Under the pieces are notes generated by a model, which worked only from the letters and a program-made list of their open reading frames with translations, was not told the origin of the DNA and made no database searches. A stretch of 64,000 bases of DNA from the NCBI GenBank assembly GCA_903913285.1, contig CAIWKO010000054.1, forward strand, positions 22,253 to 86,252, given 5' to 3'. This document shows, in pieces, positions 25,611 to 35,327 of this stretch. The translations under genes and the position numbers were made by a program. This DNA is from an uncultured Bacteroidales bacterium. Its GTDB lineage: Bacteria; Bacteroidota; Bacteroidia; Bacteroidales; CAIWKO01. Position 1 is the stretch's first letter, and each line of letters begins with the position of its first letter.

Positions 25611-26894
25611 ATGGAAAAAAGCTCAACATCAAGGATCAAGCAGTTTCGTAAAGATCACGGAAGGATCATTGAGAATTTCTTTTCCTTATCGGTTCTGAAC
25701 GGCATTTCATTCCTGTTTCCGCTCATCACCATTCCATATCTCACGCGGGTTTTGGGTGTCGAGAAATTCGGCCTGTGGTCTTTTGCCTTCGCCATTATTC
25801 AATATTTCATCATCTTCACCAGCTTTGGTTTTGCCTATTCGGCCACGCAGCAAATATCCGTTAACCAAACCAATCGCCGCAAAATATCCGATATCTTTTC
25901 GGCTGTCATCACCGTCAAACTGATGATCTCTGTATTGTGTTGGTTCGTGCTAATGGCGCTCATATTGTTCACTGACCAGTTCCGCCGCGATTATCTCATC
26001 TTCATCTATTCGTTCGGCATGGTGATAGGCGATGCGCTGGTGCCGGTGTGGTTGTTTCAGGGCATGGAAAAAATGAAATTCATCACCATAGTAAATTTTG
26101 CTTCCAAACTGGTGTTCACCGTGCTCATCTTTGTTTTTGTCCGCTCCGAAGCCGACCTGCTGATCGTGCCCATATTCAATACACTCGGCTTTCTGATAGC
26201 GGGTATCATAAGTTTTGTGATCGCCTACCGCATCTTCAAACTAAAACTCGTATGGCCCAAGTTAAGCGAGATCAAAATACAGATGAAAGAAGCCTGGCCC
26301 ATATTTGTATCAACATTCAGCATCAACCTCTATCGCTATGCCAATGTGCCTTTGCTCGGTTTTTTAACCAACATGACCATGGTAGGCTATTATGCTTCGG
26401 CCGAAAAAGTGATAAAAGGGGTGCAGTCGCTCATCACTCCCCTGTCGGATGCATTGTTCCCATACATGAGCCGGCGGTTTGCCGCAGACAGTGCAGGTCA
26501 GAACGTGGGCTTTTTGTATCGCCTCGGCAAAAAATATTTTGTGGTGCTGACGGCAATATCAGCAGTGTTTTTGCTTTTTGCCAAACCCATAGTCACCGTA
26601 TTCCTGGGGCATAAATTTGTCGATTCCATTCCCGACATACAAATTATGAGTTTCGTGGTACTGTTTGGCGGGATGAACTATTTTCTGGGCATCATCGGTT
26701 TGGTGAACATGGGCTACAAAAAGAAGTTTATGGTTTTTGTTGCCATCACGGGATTGATCAGTATCATAAACCTCGTGTGGCTTATTTATTATTTTGCCGA
26801 TCAGGGCGCCTCGGCTTCGATGCTCATCAGCGAAATGTTGCTGTTCATCATGCTGGCGGTTTTTGTGTTCAAACTAAAAAAGGCGCATGAATAA
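25611..26894 (+). CDS. Wzx-type polysaccharide flippase
   Basis: 427 aa with about 12 transmembrane helices. The N-terminal FSLSVLNGISFLFPLITIPY and LTRVLGVEKFGLWSFAFAI are typical of the Polysacc_synt / MVF family. It moves lipid-linked oligosaccharide repeat units across the inner membrane. Overlaps the following glycosyltransferase gene by 8 bp. Confidence 0.9.
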   Translation: MEKSSTSRIKQFRKDHGRIIENFFSLSVLNGISFLFPLITIPYLTRVLGVEKFGLWSFAFAIIQYFIIFTSFGFAYSATQQISVNQTNRRKISDIFSAVITVKLMISVLCWFVLMALILFTDQFRRDYLIFIYSFGMVIGDALVPVWLFQGMEKMKFITIVNFASKLVFTVLIFVFVRSEADLLIVPIFNTLGFLIAGIISFVIAYRIFKLKLVWPKLSEIKIQMKEAWPIFVSTFSINLYRYANVPLLGFLTNMTMVGYYASAEKVIKGVQSLITPLSDALFPYMSRRFAADSAGQNVGFLYRLGKKYFVVLTAISAVFLLFAKPIVTVFLGHKFVDSIPDIQIMSFVVLFGGMNYFLGIIGLVNMGYKKKFMVFVAITGLISIINLVWLIYYFADQGASASMLISEMLLFIMLAVFVFKLKKAHE

Positions 26895-27945
26895 CGAACG
26901 CAATAATCCGATCACCCAGGAGCATATCGCCATCGTTATCCTCAACTGGAACGGATACGAAGATACACTTGAATGTTTGCAGAGCCTTGCACTATGCACC
27001 TATAATAACTTCGAGATCATTCTGGTTGATAATGCTTCACAGGATAATTCTGTGGCGATCATTAAAGAGCGCCTACACCAACACAATGCTGATGCTTCGC
27101 TACGAAAGTTCTGTTTTGAAGAAGAAAACCGAGACGAGAGTTCAATCAAGGTTACTTTTATTGAAAATGCCGAGAACCTTGGTTTTGCCATTGGAAACAA
27201 TATTGGCATCGCTAAGGCTCTTGAACTTGATGCCGGATACATACTCCTTTTAAATAACGACACCACGGTCGCCCCCGATTTTTTGATGCAATTGATCAGC
27301 TTTTTTCGGGCACATCCTGATTATTCGGTTGCAACGCCGCAAATACGCTATTTCGACAAACCCGATATGATCTGGAATTGCGGAGGCAGGCTCACCGCTT
27401 CCGGCTCGCGTAAATATTTCTTCGACGATAAAGCTTTTTCGCAACTGCCGGACAAAAGTTTTCTGAACATAAGTTTTATCACGGGTTGCGCCCTGATGGC
27501 AAAAGCCGGAGTGTTCAAAACCCATGGCTTGCTTTCCGATGCGTTCTTTTTCGGAGAGGAAGACTACGAGTTTTCGTTGCGGATGAAGAAAAACCGTGTA
27601 AAAGTTGCCTGTGTGCTGCCTTCGGTGATCTACCATAAGGTAAATTCGTCCATTTCAAAAGCGTCTGACAGTGCCATCGGCAAAATGTATATCCACTATC
27701 TCAACCGCTATATCAACCTGAGGAGTTATATGCCTGCATGGAAATGGAAACTATGGCGGCGTGTTTATTTCCTGTATATTTTTGCCTTGCTGAAACACCG
27801 CCACAAAATAAAATGCACCACCATACGGAATTTTAAGAAAAGTTTGTTCAGGAATTCATCCGCGATGAGCGGAGTGAATAAGCAGACTTTTGAGAACTAT
27901 ATTCATGCTGATTTTAACGAATCTGAAACTATAACCAATGTTTAG
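26887..27945 (+). CDS. Glycosyltransferase family 2 (rhamnosyltransferase-like)
   Basis: 352 aa, GT-A fold. VILNWNGYEDTLECLQSL and ILVDNASQDNS open the nucleotide-binding domain, the D-x-D-like motif is LLNNDTTVAPDF, and GEEDYEFSLRMKK is the catalytic-base region, all as in rhamnosyltransferases of the RfbN/WbbL type. A cytosolic or membrane-associated enzyme. Overlaps both neighbours by 8 bp, so translation is coupled. The sugar donor is not certain, but the next gene is a rhamnosidase-family protein, which is consistent with rhamnose. Confidence 0.88.
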   Translation: MNNERNNPITQEHIAIVILNWNGYEDTLECLQSLALCTYNNFEIILVDNASQDNSVAIIKERLHQHNADASLRKFCFEEENRDESSIKVTFIENAENLGFAIGNNIGIAKALELDAGYILLLNNDTTVAPDFLMQLISFFRAHPDYSVATPQIRYFDKPDMIWNCGGRLTASGSRKYFFDDKAFSQLPDKSFLNISFITGCALMAKAGVFKTHGLLSDAFFFGEEDYEFSLRMKKNRVKVACVLPSVIYHKVNSSISKASDSAIGKMYIHYLNRYINLRSYMPAWKWKLWRRVYFLYIFALLKHRHKIKCTTIRNFKKSLFRNSSAMSGVNKQTFENYIHADFNESETITNV

Positions 27946-30163
27946 ATTGAACAGAACCGGAAAGATCGCTTTAACATGCATTTTGATCGTGCTTGCTTTT
28001 GGTATTGAATACTTTTTTCTTTTAAATCCATCAAATACCATCATTATTGGTTTACCAAGTCAAAATATTCCGGACTATATTCCCGATACTTCTGCATCAA
28101 AATTCCCAACATGGATTTGGTATCCCGGAGATTTTGAACTCCAGCTCCACAATAAAGTCTCCATTCGCAGAACTCAGAAAGGAATTCCCGTTCCGCCTAA
28201 TATCAGGATGGATAATTATTATCAGAATGTTCAGTTCAAAAAGGACTTTTTACTAAAAAATACTGATACTGTTGAGATTTTTGCAGAAGGAATTTTTAAT
28301 GTTCAGCTCGACGAAAACTATCTTTATAACAATTTTAAAACATTGGTTATTCCGGCCGGAAAACATTCGCTGTTGATCTCTGTTTATAATGATCTGTCGG
28401 TTCCAACCATTTTTGTAAAAGGAAAACAGCTTAATTCCGATACTTCATGGAGTGTCTCGTGCTACGATAAAAAATGGGTTAAAGCGGGCTATTGGAATTT
28501 TAATGCCGGGGACAAATTGCCTTCAAAGTTCAAACTCCCGACAACCGAGGAGCAGGCATATAAATATACTATTTCACCTGCGAATTTTTTTGTTGATTTT
28601 GGAAAAGAAACCTTTGGATATCTGAAAATTAAAAAGAGAAGCGGAAAAGGTAAAGTTCGGATAAATTATGGTGAATCGTTAGAAGAAGCCAACTCCGGTG
28701 ATTGCGAAACTTCAGATGAAATTGATTTCGCAAATACAACTTCAGAGGTATATGTAAATCCGGCTTCCCGGGCTTTTCGTTATGTGAATTTAAAATTGGA
28801 TAAAAACATTACTATTGATAGTGTTTCTGTTTTTTATGAATATTTGCCGGAGCAAAAAATAGGGAAATTTGAATCTTCGAGCGAAAAACTCAATAAAATA
28901 TGGAATGTTGCAGCTTATACACTCGAATTAAACACCCGGGAATTCTTTCTCGATGGAATAAAACGCGACCGGTGGGTTTGGTCGGGCGATGCCACTGAGT
29001 GCTATCTTATGAACTATTATCTGTATTTTGATAAAGAAATAAATAAAAGAACCATAATAGCTTTGCGGGGAAAAGACCCTGTTGATACGCATATTAACAC
29101 TATTCTCGATTATTCTTTTTATTGGTTCAATGGTATCTATGATTATTATCAATACACCGGTGATATTGGTTTTGTGAAGCAAATTTATCCCAAAATGGTT
29201 ACTTTAATGGACTTTTGTATTAACCGGCGCAATCCGTCCGGATTTGTTGAAGGACTAAAAGATGATTGGGTTTTTATTGATTGGGCAAAGATGGATAAAA
29301 CCGGCGAATTAAGCGTGGAACAGATATTGTTTTGCAAAGCCTTAGAATCAACGGCTTATTTTTCTGATTTGTTAAACGATAAAGAAAACAGTAAAAAGTA
29401 TTCAGATCTTTCCGTTAATTTGAAAGAAAAGATCAATACTGTGTTTTGGAGTGCTTCTAAAAATTGTTATATGCATTCGCGAAAAGGAAATACGATTAGT
29501 CCTGATATAACCCGATATTCGAATATTTTTGCGGTTTTATATAATTATGCAAATAGCTCACAGAAAAGTTCCATATGCAAGAATGTATTGATGAATGATA
29601 ATATCCTCAAGATTACTACTCCTTACATGAAATTCTATGAACTTTCAGCTATAGCAGAATGTGGACAATACGATAAAGTTATCAGTGATATAGAGAATTA
29701 TTGGGGCGGTATGTTGGACATGGGAGCAACCACTTTTTGGGAATCATACAATCCTGAGGAAAAAGGATTGCAGCATTATTCGAATGGATATCCCGACCGA
29801 CCTTTTGCTAAAAGTCTATGCCATGCATGGTCAGCCAGCCCCATCTATTTGCTTGGAAGATATTTTTTGGGAGTAAACCCGACTGCACCCGGGTATGCAA
29901 AATTTAATATCGAACCGCACTTGGCGAAATTGGAATATATTAAAGGGACAGTACCAATGCCAAATGGAATTGCAGAAATTTACATGGATAAAAATAAGAT
30001 CAAGATAAAAACAAATTGTAGTGGAGGAACTTTATCATTTGATAGCAGAACTAAGCCTGAGAGCAACTTTGGTACGGTTAGCAACATTTCGGAAAATAAG
30101 TACAGTCTTGCCATTGAAAAGAATAAAGAATATTTGATAAAATTCCAAAACACCGAACAGTGA
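27938..30163 (+). CDS. Membrane-anchored GH78 alpha-L-rhamnosidase-like protein
   Basis: 741 aa. An uncleaved N-terminal helix (IALTCILIVLAFGIEYFFLL) anchors it. About 60-330 are beta-sandwich accessory domains, and about 345-650 is the (alpha/alpha)6 barrel of GH78: FFLDGIKRDRWVWSGDATEC matches the family core D-x-x-x-R-D-(E)-R-x-x-W-x-G-D, with the Glu of the RDER motif absent, as in one Bacteroidota subgroup. Later motifs are DDWVFIDWAKMDKTGELS and GATTFWESYNPEE (likely acid/base Glu). It hydrolyses terminal alpha-L-rhamnose. In a biosynthetic cluster it may trim or edit the polymer. Confidence 0.85.
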   Translation: MFRLNRTGKIALTCILIVLAFGIEYFFLLNPSNTIIIGLPSQNIPDYIPDTSASKFPTWIWYPGDFELQLHNKVSIRRTQKGIPVPPNIRMDNYYQNVQFKKDFLLKNTDTVEIFAEGIFNVQLDENYLYNNFKTLVIPAGKHSLLISVYNDLSVPTIFVKGKQLNSDTSWSVSCYDKKWVKAGYWNFNAGDKLPSKFKLPTTEEQAYKYTISPANFFVDFGKETFGYLKIKKRSGKGKVRINYGESLEEANSGDCETSDEIDFANTTSEVYVNPASRAFRYVNLKLDKNITIDSVSVFYEYLPEQKIGKFESSSEKLNKIWNVAAYTLELNTREFFLDGIKRDRWVWSGDATECYLMNYYLYFDKEINKRTIIALRGKDPVDTHINTILDYSFYWFNGIYDYYQYTGDIGFVKQIYPKMVTLMDFCINRRNPSGFVEGLKDDWVFIDWAKMDKTGELSVEQILFCKALESTAYFSDLLNDKENSKKYSDLSVNLKEKINTVFWSASKNCYMHSRKGNTISPDITRYSNIFAVLYNYANSSQKSSICKNVLMNDNILKITTPYMKFYELSAIAECGQYDKVISDIENYWGGMLDMGATTFWESYNPEEKGLQHYSNGYPDRPFAKSLCHAWSASPIYLLGRYFLGVNPTAPGYAKFNIEPHLAKLEYIKGTVPMPNGIAEIYMDKNKIKIKTNCSGGTLSFDSRTKPESNFGTVSNISENKYSLAIEKNKEYLIKFQNTEQ

Positions 30164-30217
30164 AAATGACTATTTTTATAAAATCTGAAATAAATTTCCA
30201 AAAACTGAATTGACGCA

Positions 30218-31552
30218 ATGAGCCTCGAAAAAACCAGAATAGGAGTAAGTGAAATTCATGTCTTTTTTACCATGTTTTTGGCAAGCATTATCCCTTTCAA
30301 CAAGGTTTTTATTACGTATTCAATAACTTTATGGATCATCAGCGCCATTGTGCTTATGATAGTAAGAAAAGATTCGGCCAGCAGTTTTAAACTTGATTTC
30401 GGGTTTGTTTTAAGCATGTTGATATATCTGATCTTTGTAGTGGGAGTATTTTATTCACAAAACAAACCCTCTGCCTTGTTCGACATACAGGTAAAATTAT
30501 CGATGTTGGTAATACCTCCTGTAATGTATTTATTGCGCGATTTTTATAAGAGATATTTCAATTATATACTGGTGGTATTTGTTATTGCCAATATCATTGC
30601 AGGCTTGATTTGCCTGGCTTTTGCATTTTATCATTCGTTTCATTATAACAATGGTTCGCTCATCTTCAATAGTAATGTGCCCGGCATCTATCCTGACCTA
30701 AACACAAAACCCCCAAACTATTTTTTCTACACTAATTTTTCGGTATTTAAACATCCTGCCTATTTTTCGATGTATTTGGTTCTTTGTGTTTTTATTGTGT
30801 TCTATTTTTTGCGCAATTCATTCTCTTTTTTTAATTCCAGAGTCAAGAACATCATAACTTACTATTCCGTAATTATATTCCTGGTCATAATAATCTTTTT
30901 TCTGGAATCGAAAGCTGCATATGTTTCATTATTGTTATTGACTCTTATCTTTAGCATCGGATATGTGGTGAAAGAAAAAAAATGGATATGGGGTATTGCT
31001 ATCATATCAGCCATAATTGTTATTAGTGTGATAGGTTTCAAACAGAATTCGCGATTCTATTATATAAGCTCCGCACTAAAGAACAAAGATGGCTTTATGA
31101 CTGCCATTCAAAACAAAGATTATAAAGTGCTTATCGATTCGTATGGTATCGACAGAATACCGATTTGGATGATAGCGGGTGAGATAATAAATGAGAATTT
31201 ATGGATAGGTGTTGGTTCAGGTGATGTGTCCGACAGATTGATGGAGAAATACAAGTTTTATAAACTTCAAACCCTCGAAAATAACCGATACAATACTCAC
31301 AACCAATATCTGGAAACATTTGTGGCTCTTGGATTGATTGGCTTTCTGATCTTTATGGCATGGTTGTTTTATCCCTTGTTCTGTAAAAAGAATTTTACGA
31401 AGGAGCGCTTCCTGATATTGATTTTCTCAGGTATTTTGATCCTGAATTTTATGTTTGAAGCGGCACTAAATACAATTTCGGGCATAATATACGTGGCCTT
31501 CTTTTATAGTTTTTTATTGTTTGTTTCAGTTGACAGGTCTGTTTCAAAATAA
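30218..31552 (+). CDS. O-antigen ligase/polymerase (Wzy_C family)
   Basis: 444 aa, about 11-12 transmembrane helices. The large periplasmic loop ends with NTHNQYLETFVALGLIGFL, the Wzy_C signature, also found in WaaL ligases, where the H-x-x-[YF] His is essential. It either joins polymer to lipid A core or polymerises repeat units. The window has a second polymerase-like gene (31618), so one may be ligase and the other polymerase. I infer that this one is the ligase-like one, with low certainty. Confidence 0.82.
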   Translation: MSLEKTRIGVSEIHVFFTMFLASIIPFNKVFITYSITLWIISAIVLMIVRKDSASSFKLDFGFVLSMLIYLIFVVGVFYSQNKPSALFDIQVKLSMLVIPPVMYLLRDFYKRYFNYILVVFVIANIIAGLICLAFAFYHSFHYNNGSLIFNSNVPGIYPDLNTKPPNYFFYTNFSVFKHPAYFSMYLVLCVFIVFYFLRNSFSFFNSRVKNIITYYSVIIFLVIIIFFLESKAAYVSLLLLTLIFSIGYVVKEKKWIWGIAIISAIIVISVIGFKQNSRFYYISSALKNKDGFMTAIQNKDYKVLIDSYGIDRIPIWMIAGEIINENLWIGVGSGDVSDRLMEKYKFYKLQTLENNRYNTHNQYLETFVALGLIGFLIFMAWLFYPLFCKKNFTKERFLILIFSGILILNFMFEAALNTISGIIYVAFFYSFLLFVSVDRSVSK

Positions 31553-31559
31553 ATCGGGC

Positions 31560-31591
31560 TTTGTTTATAAGGTTTATTATTTGTTATTTTG
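31560..31591 (+). promoter_or_regulatory. Possible internal promoter of the polysaccharide cluster
   Basis: TTTG at 31560-31563 and TATTTTG at 31585-31591 are spaced by 21 bp, 26 bp before the gene at 31618. The -7 element is one base shorter than TAnnTTTG. Confidence 0.3.
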
Positions 31592-31617
31592 CAAAAAGAA
31601 ACGAATAAAATAGCATT

Positions 31618-32865
31618 ATGTTAAATCTGGCACTTCTTCTGATTCTCATTGCTGAAGTGTTTTTTTTTACGCATTTTGACAAGAAGATATTCGGGAATTA
31701 TTTCTCGCCTGTAGTTATTTTGTCGTATCCTATTATTTTAATTCTTGCATTGGCTATTGTTTTTAGTACGGCCCTGGATTTTTTGCCTGTAAACAATTCA
31801 GTATTGTTGTTGTGCATTGTTGGGGTCTTTTTTTTCTGGTTTGGTAGTTTCTTTTGGAGTGTAATAATCCCTTCTAAAGTAATAAATAATGTTGCCGAAA
31901 GATTTAAGGACCCGCATATTGAAGTTTCTGCCAACTTGAAAAAAGTATTTCAGGTTTTTGCCTGGGTGGTAATATCAATAATGTTGTTTTCGTTCTACAA
32001 AACCTACCGTTCGTTCGGAAATATTTCTGCTGTCGGTTCGGATGAGTTTTCATCCGATTACGGCGGACACGGCGCTACCGGGCATATTTTGGGTTTGGCG
32101 ATACCCTTGCTTATATTCTTTATAAGCATCGCTAAAAAGAAAGATTATTTGACATTGCTGACTATAGTATTTCTGGTTTTTCTGTTGCTGTTATATCGTG
32201 TCAAAACCTGGTTGTACATCCCGTTAATTGGAGGCGTTCTCTTACGATATTATAATTTACGCAAGTTCAGGATCCGGATATTTCCGATACTGATTTCGGT
32301 ACTGATCGTGGTCTTACTTTTTTTGCTTTCTTATGCGTTTTCGGTTAAAGCCGATAATTATACTTTTTGGGAAAAAGTGCTGATGCTGTTAAAACATTTA
32401 ACGGGCTATATTTTTGCCGGGGTATTGGGGTTTGGCGAACATATAAAACATAATTTCCCGATAGGGGAAAGCCCGAAGGGTTTATTTATGCCGTACATTA
32501 ATTTGTATAATGTTATCACCGGACATCAGGTTACTGGTGTTGTAAGTCCTTACCATGTTTTTATTGACAGGCGTTGTCTCGAAGATGTGAATGTAAAAAC
32601 CTTTTTCGGAACAATTCTGATCAACGGAGGCTATTTTATTGGGATTTTATATACCCTTATAATGAGTATAATCCTCTATTTTATCTGGATCGTGGCCTCC
32701 GTAACAAAAAACTATTGGTTTGTAATTTTGTATATCTTTTTCGCTGCTGCATTGGTTCTGGGTTGGTTCGATTTCTACTACAACCAATTACCCTTTCTCG
32801 AATTACCTGCCTACATGATAATATTTATTATTCTCACGAATAAAAAACCAAAGATTCAGGTATGA
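31618..32865 (+). CDS. O-antigen/polysaccharide polymerase (Wzy-like)
   Basis: 415 aa with about ten transmembrane helices and one larger loop (NITGHQ-region, VTGVVSPYHVFIDRRCLED). The pattern of helices with YRVKTWLYIPLIGGVLLRYY and GDFG-type loops fits the diverse Wzy group; there is no Wzy_C signature. It would polymerise repeat units at the periplasmic face. The assignment comes mostly from topology and context. Overlaps the next gene by 4 bp (ATGA). Confidence 0.7.
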   Translation: MLNLALLLILIAEVFFFTHFDKKIFGNYFSPVVILSYPIILILALAIVFSTALDFLPVNNSVLLLCIVGVFFFWFGSFFWSVIIPSKVINNVAERFKDPHIEVSANLKKVFQVFAWVVISIMLFSFYKTYRSFGNISAVGSDEFSSDYGGHGATGHILGLAIPLLIFFISIAKKKDYLTLLTIVFLVFLLLLYRVKTWLYIPLIGGVLLRYYNLRKFRIRIFPILISVLIVVLLFLLSYAFSVKADNYTFWEKVLMLLKHLTGYIFAGVLGFGEHIKHNFPIGESPKGLFMPYINLYNVITGHQVTGVVSPYHVFIDRRCLEDVNVKTFFGTILINGGYFIGILYTLIMSIILYFIWIVASVTKNYWFVILYIFFAAALVLGWFDFYYNQLPFLELPAYMIIFIILTNKKPKIQV

Positions 32866-33971
32866 AAATAATGATACTAGCTAATGCTGACAGCATTCAT
32901 ACCAGAAAGTGGGTCATTTCTTTATGCGATAGAGGGGTTGATATCGTGCTTTTTAGTTTGAATCGGATTAATACTGAATTTTATGGCGGACTAAAAGGCT
33001 TTAAAGGATATTCATTTGGAAGGAGTGGCGACTTAAGCAAAATTGATAATAAAACAAAAAAGTTAAGCTATCTGACGGCAGTATCAAGAATTAAAAAGAT
33101 AATTTCAAACGAAAAACCTGATATTCTTCATGCTCATTATGCTTCGAGCTACGGATTACTGGGTGCTTTATGCAAATTCCATCCTTATGTTATTTCCGTT
33201 TGGGGCAGCGATGTTTTTGATTTTCCCCGTAGCTCGGCTCTTGCAAAAAGACTATTAAAATACAGCCTGTCGAAAGCCGACCGTATTTTATCAACAAGCC
33301 ATGCTATGGCTGAAGAGACTAAAAAATATTGTAAAAAAAGCGTAATAGTAACCCCGTTTGGCATTGACTCTGATATTTTCTTTAAGAAAAAAATGAAAAC
33401 ATTATTCCAAGAGAATGATGTTGTCGTTGGAACCATTAAAACTCTAGAGAAGGTATACGGTATCGAGTATTTGATAGAGGCATTTGCTCTGGTTGCTGAT
33501 AAACTAACTGATCTTAGTCTGAAGCTGTTGATTGTGGGTTCAGGTAGTTGCGAACATGAACTTAAGAACAGGGTCCGTGAGTTGGGAATTGAAGATCGTG
33601 TGTTGTTTACCGGTCAGGTTGATCATTCTTTAATTCCTGAATATTATAATAACATAGACATTTTTGTGGTATCTTCGTTACGTGAAAGTTTTGGAGTTGC
33701 TGTTCTGGAAGCTTCAGCCTGCGAGGTGCCGGTAATAGTTACAGAAACAGGCGGTTTGCCCGAAGTGGTTGAAAAGAATGTAACGGGCTTTGTTGTTCCG
33801 GTCATGAATTCCGAAGAAATTGCTAGGGCTATAGAAACACTTGCTCTGGATGAAAAACTCCGAACTGAAATGGGAGTAAAAGGAAGAAAAAGAGTGGAAG
33901 AATTCTACAACTGGAATAATAACGTACAATTGATGATTACAATTTACGATGATATAATTTCAAAAAAATGA
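32862..33971 (+). CDS. Glycosyltransferase family 4 (GT-B)
   Basis: 369 aa. N-terminal KIMILANADSIHTRKWV, then HAHYASSYGLLGALCKFHPY, GSDVFDFPRSSALAKRLL, and the donor-binding domain with the E-x7-E motif in SLRESFGVAVLEASACEVPV and ETGGLPEVVE. GT4 enzymes retain the anomeric configuration and use NDP-sugars. The acceptor is unknown. Overlaps both neighbouring genes by 4 bp, so translational coupling is likely. Confidence 0.92.
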   Translation: MKIMILANADSIHTRKWVISLCDRGVDIVLFSLNRINTEFYGGLKGFKGYSFGRSGDLSKIDNKTKKLSYLTAVSRIKKIISNEKPDILHAHYASSYGLLGALCKFHPYVISVWGSDVFDFPRSSALAKRLLKYSLSKADRILSTSHAMAEETKKYCKKSVIVTPFGIDSDIFFKKKMKTLFQENDVVVGTIKTLEKVYGIEYLIEAFALVADKLTDLSLKLLIVGSGSCEHELKNRVRELGIEDRVLFTGQVDHSLIPEYYNNIDIFVVSSLRESFGVAVLEASACEVPVIVTETGGLPEVVEKNVTGFVVPVMNSEEIARAIETLALDEKLRTEMGVKGRKRVEEFYNWNNNVQLMITIYDDIISKK

Positions 33972-34606
33972 ATCTAAAATTTAAAAACATTTTAATTCTG
34001 GCTCCACATACCGACGATGGAGAGTTCGGCTGTGGAGGTTCAATAGCAAAGCTGATCGAAGAAGGCGCCAATGTGTATTATGCTGCCTTTTCTCTTTCCG
34101 AAGAGTCGGTGCCTGACGTTTATCCGAGAAACATATTAGAATCGGAAGTGAAGGAAGCAACCAAATCGCTGGGCATACCCCCTGCAAACTTGCTTATATA
34201 CAGATATAAGGTGCGGCATTTTGCATACCATCGTCAGGAAATTCTTGAGGATTTGGTTCAGTTGAATAAAAAGATCAACCCAGATCTTGTTTTTATGCCG
34301 TGTCTTCACGATCTGCATCAGGACCATAGCACTATTGCCTATGAAGGACTCCGTGCTTTTAAAAAGACAAGCATCCTGGCCTATGAAATACCATGGAATA
34401 ATCTTAATTTTGCAACCCAGTGCTTTTTCAAACTCGACGAACGCCACATGGTGAAAAAAATCGAAGCTCTGGATAAGTATAATTCTCAGAAAGGACGCTA
34501 TTATGCTTCGGAAGAATTTATCAGAAGTTTGTCGAGAACACGAGGCACACAGATCGGATGCGAATACGCAGAAGTTTTTGAGGTGTTGAGATGGATAATG
34601 AACTAA
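33968..34606 (+). CDS. PIG-L family deacetylase
   Basis: 212 aa. The metal-binding motif LAPHTDDGEFGCGGSIAKLI (consensus PHPDDE) and HDLHQDHSTIAYEG are the two zinc-binding blocks of LmbE/PIG-L enzymes. In cell-surface clusters these remove N-acetyl groups from GlcNAc-type sugars. It lies among glycosyltransferases. The exact substrate is unknown. Confidence 0.88.
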   Translation: MNLKFKNILILAPHTDDGEFGCGGSIAKLIEEGANVYYAAFSLSEESVPDVYPRNILESEVKEATKSLGIPPANLLIYRYKVRHFAYHRQEILEDLVQLNKKINPDLVFMPCLHDLHQDHSTIAYEGLRAFKKTSILAYEIPWNNLNFATQCFFKLDERHMVKKIEALDKYNSQKGRYYASEEFIRSLSRTRGTQIGCEYAEVFEVLRWIMN

Positions 34607-34636
34607 AAAAGTAGATACTAATAAAAAGAGTCGTTT

Positions 34637-35317
34637 ATGAAGATAATTACAGGAGCATCAAGAGGTATAGGTAAATATTTATTCGAAAAATTTCAAAGCC
34701 AGGGCGAAGTTGTTTATGGAACATTTCTTACAACCGAACCGGACCCTAAAAATTCGGAATTAATTGCAAAAGTTGATATTTCAAATCATGCTGAAGTCGT
34801 AAAATGGGTAAATTCAATAAAATTTGAAGAAAAAATTGAATTGATTAATTGCGCAGCAACAAATTATAATGCTTTTGCACATAAAGCAGATCCTGTAAAA
34901 TGGAAAAATACGATCGAAGTTAACCTGGTTGGTACTTTTAACGTTATCAATGCCATTTTGCCTGAGATGCGAAAAAATAATTACGGACGTATAATTAATT
35001 TTTCGTCTGTTGTAGCAAAAATGGGAGTTGCCGGAACAAGTGCTTATGCTGCTTCCAAGGCTGCATTGTGGGGTTTATCAAAGAGCATTGCAGTTGAAAA
35101 TGCTTCAAAGGGGATCACAATAAACTCTTTGAACCTAGGATATTTTGATATCGGAATGATTAGTGATGTGCCTGCTGAGATACAGGAAAAGATCAAGGAA
35201 AAAATTCCCGCAAATTGTTTTGGCGACCCGATTAATATTTATAACGCTGTTAATTTTATTATTTCATCAGATTATATTAACGGCGAAAGTGTGAATATTA
35301 ATGGCTGTATAATTTAA
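34637..35317 (+). CDS. Short-chain dehydrogenase/reductase
   Basis: 226 aa, a classical SDR. The cofactor motif is ITGASRGIGKYLF (TGxxxGIG), N-A-A appears as NCAATNYNAF, and the active site is FSSVVAKMGVAGTSAYAASK (S, YxxxK). It probably reduces a keto-sugar or other intermediate in sugar synthesis. It follows the PIG-L gene by 30 bp and precedes an acyltransferase by 10 bp. Confidence 0.9.
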   Translation: MKIITGASRGIGKYLFEKFQSQGEVVYGTFLTTEPDPKNSELIAKVDISNHAEVVKWVNSIKFEEKIELINCAATNYNAFAHKADPVKWKNTIEVNLVGTFNVINAILPEMRKNNYGRIINFSSVVAKMGVAGTSAYAASKAALWGLSKSIAVENASKGITINSLNLGYFDIGMISDVPAEIQEKIKEKIPANCFGDPINIYNAVNFIISSDYINGESVNINGCII

Positions 35318-35327
35318 CTTCTGTTCC

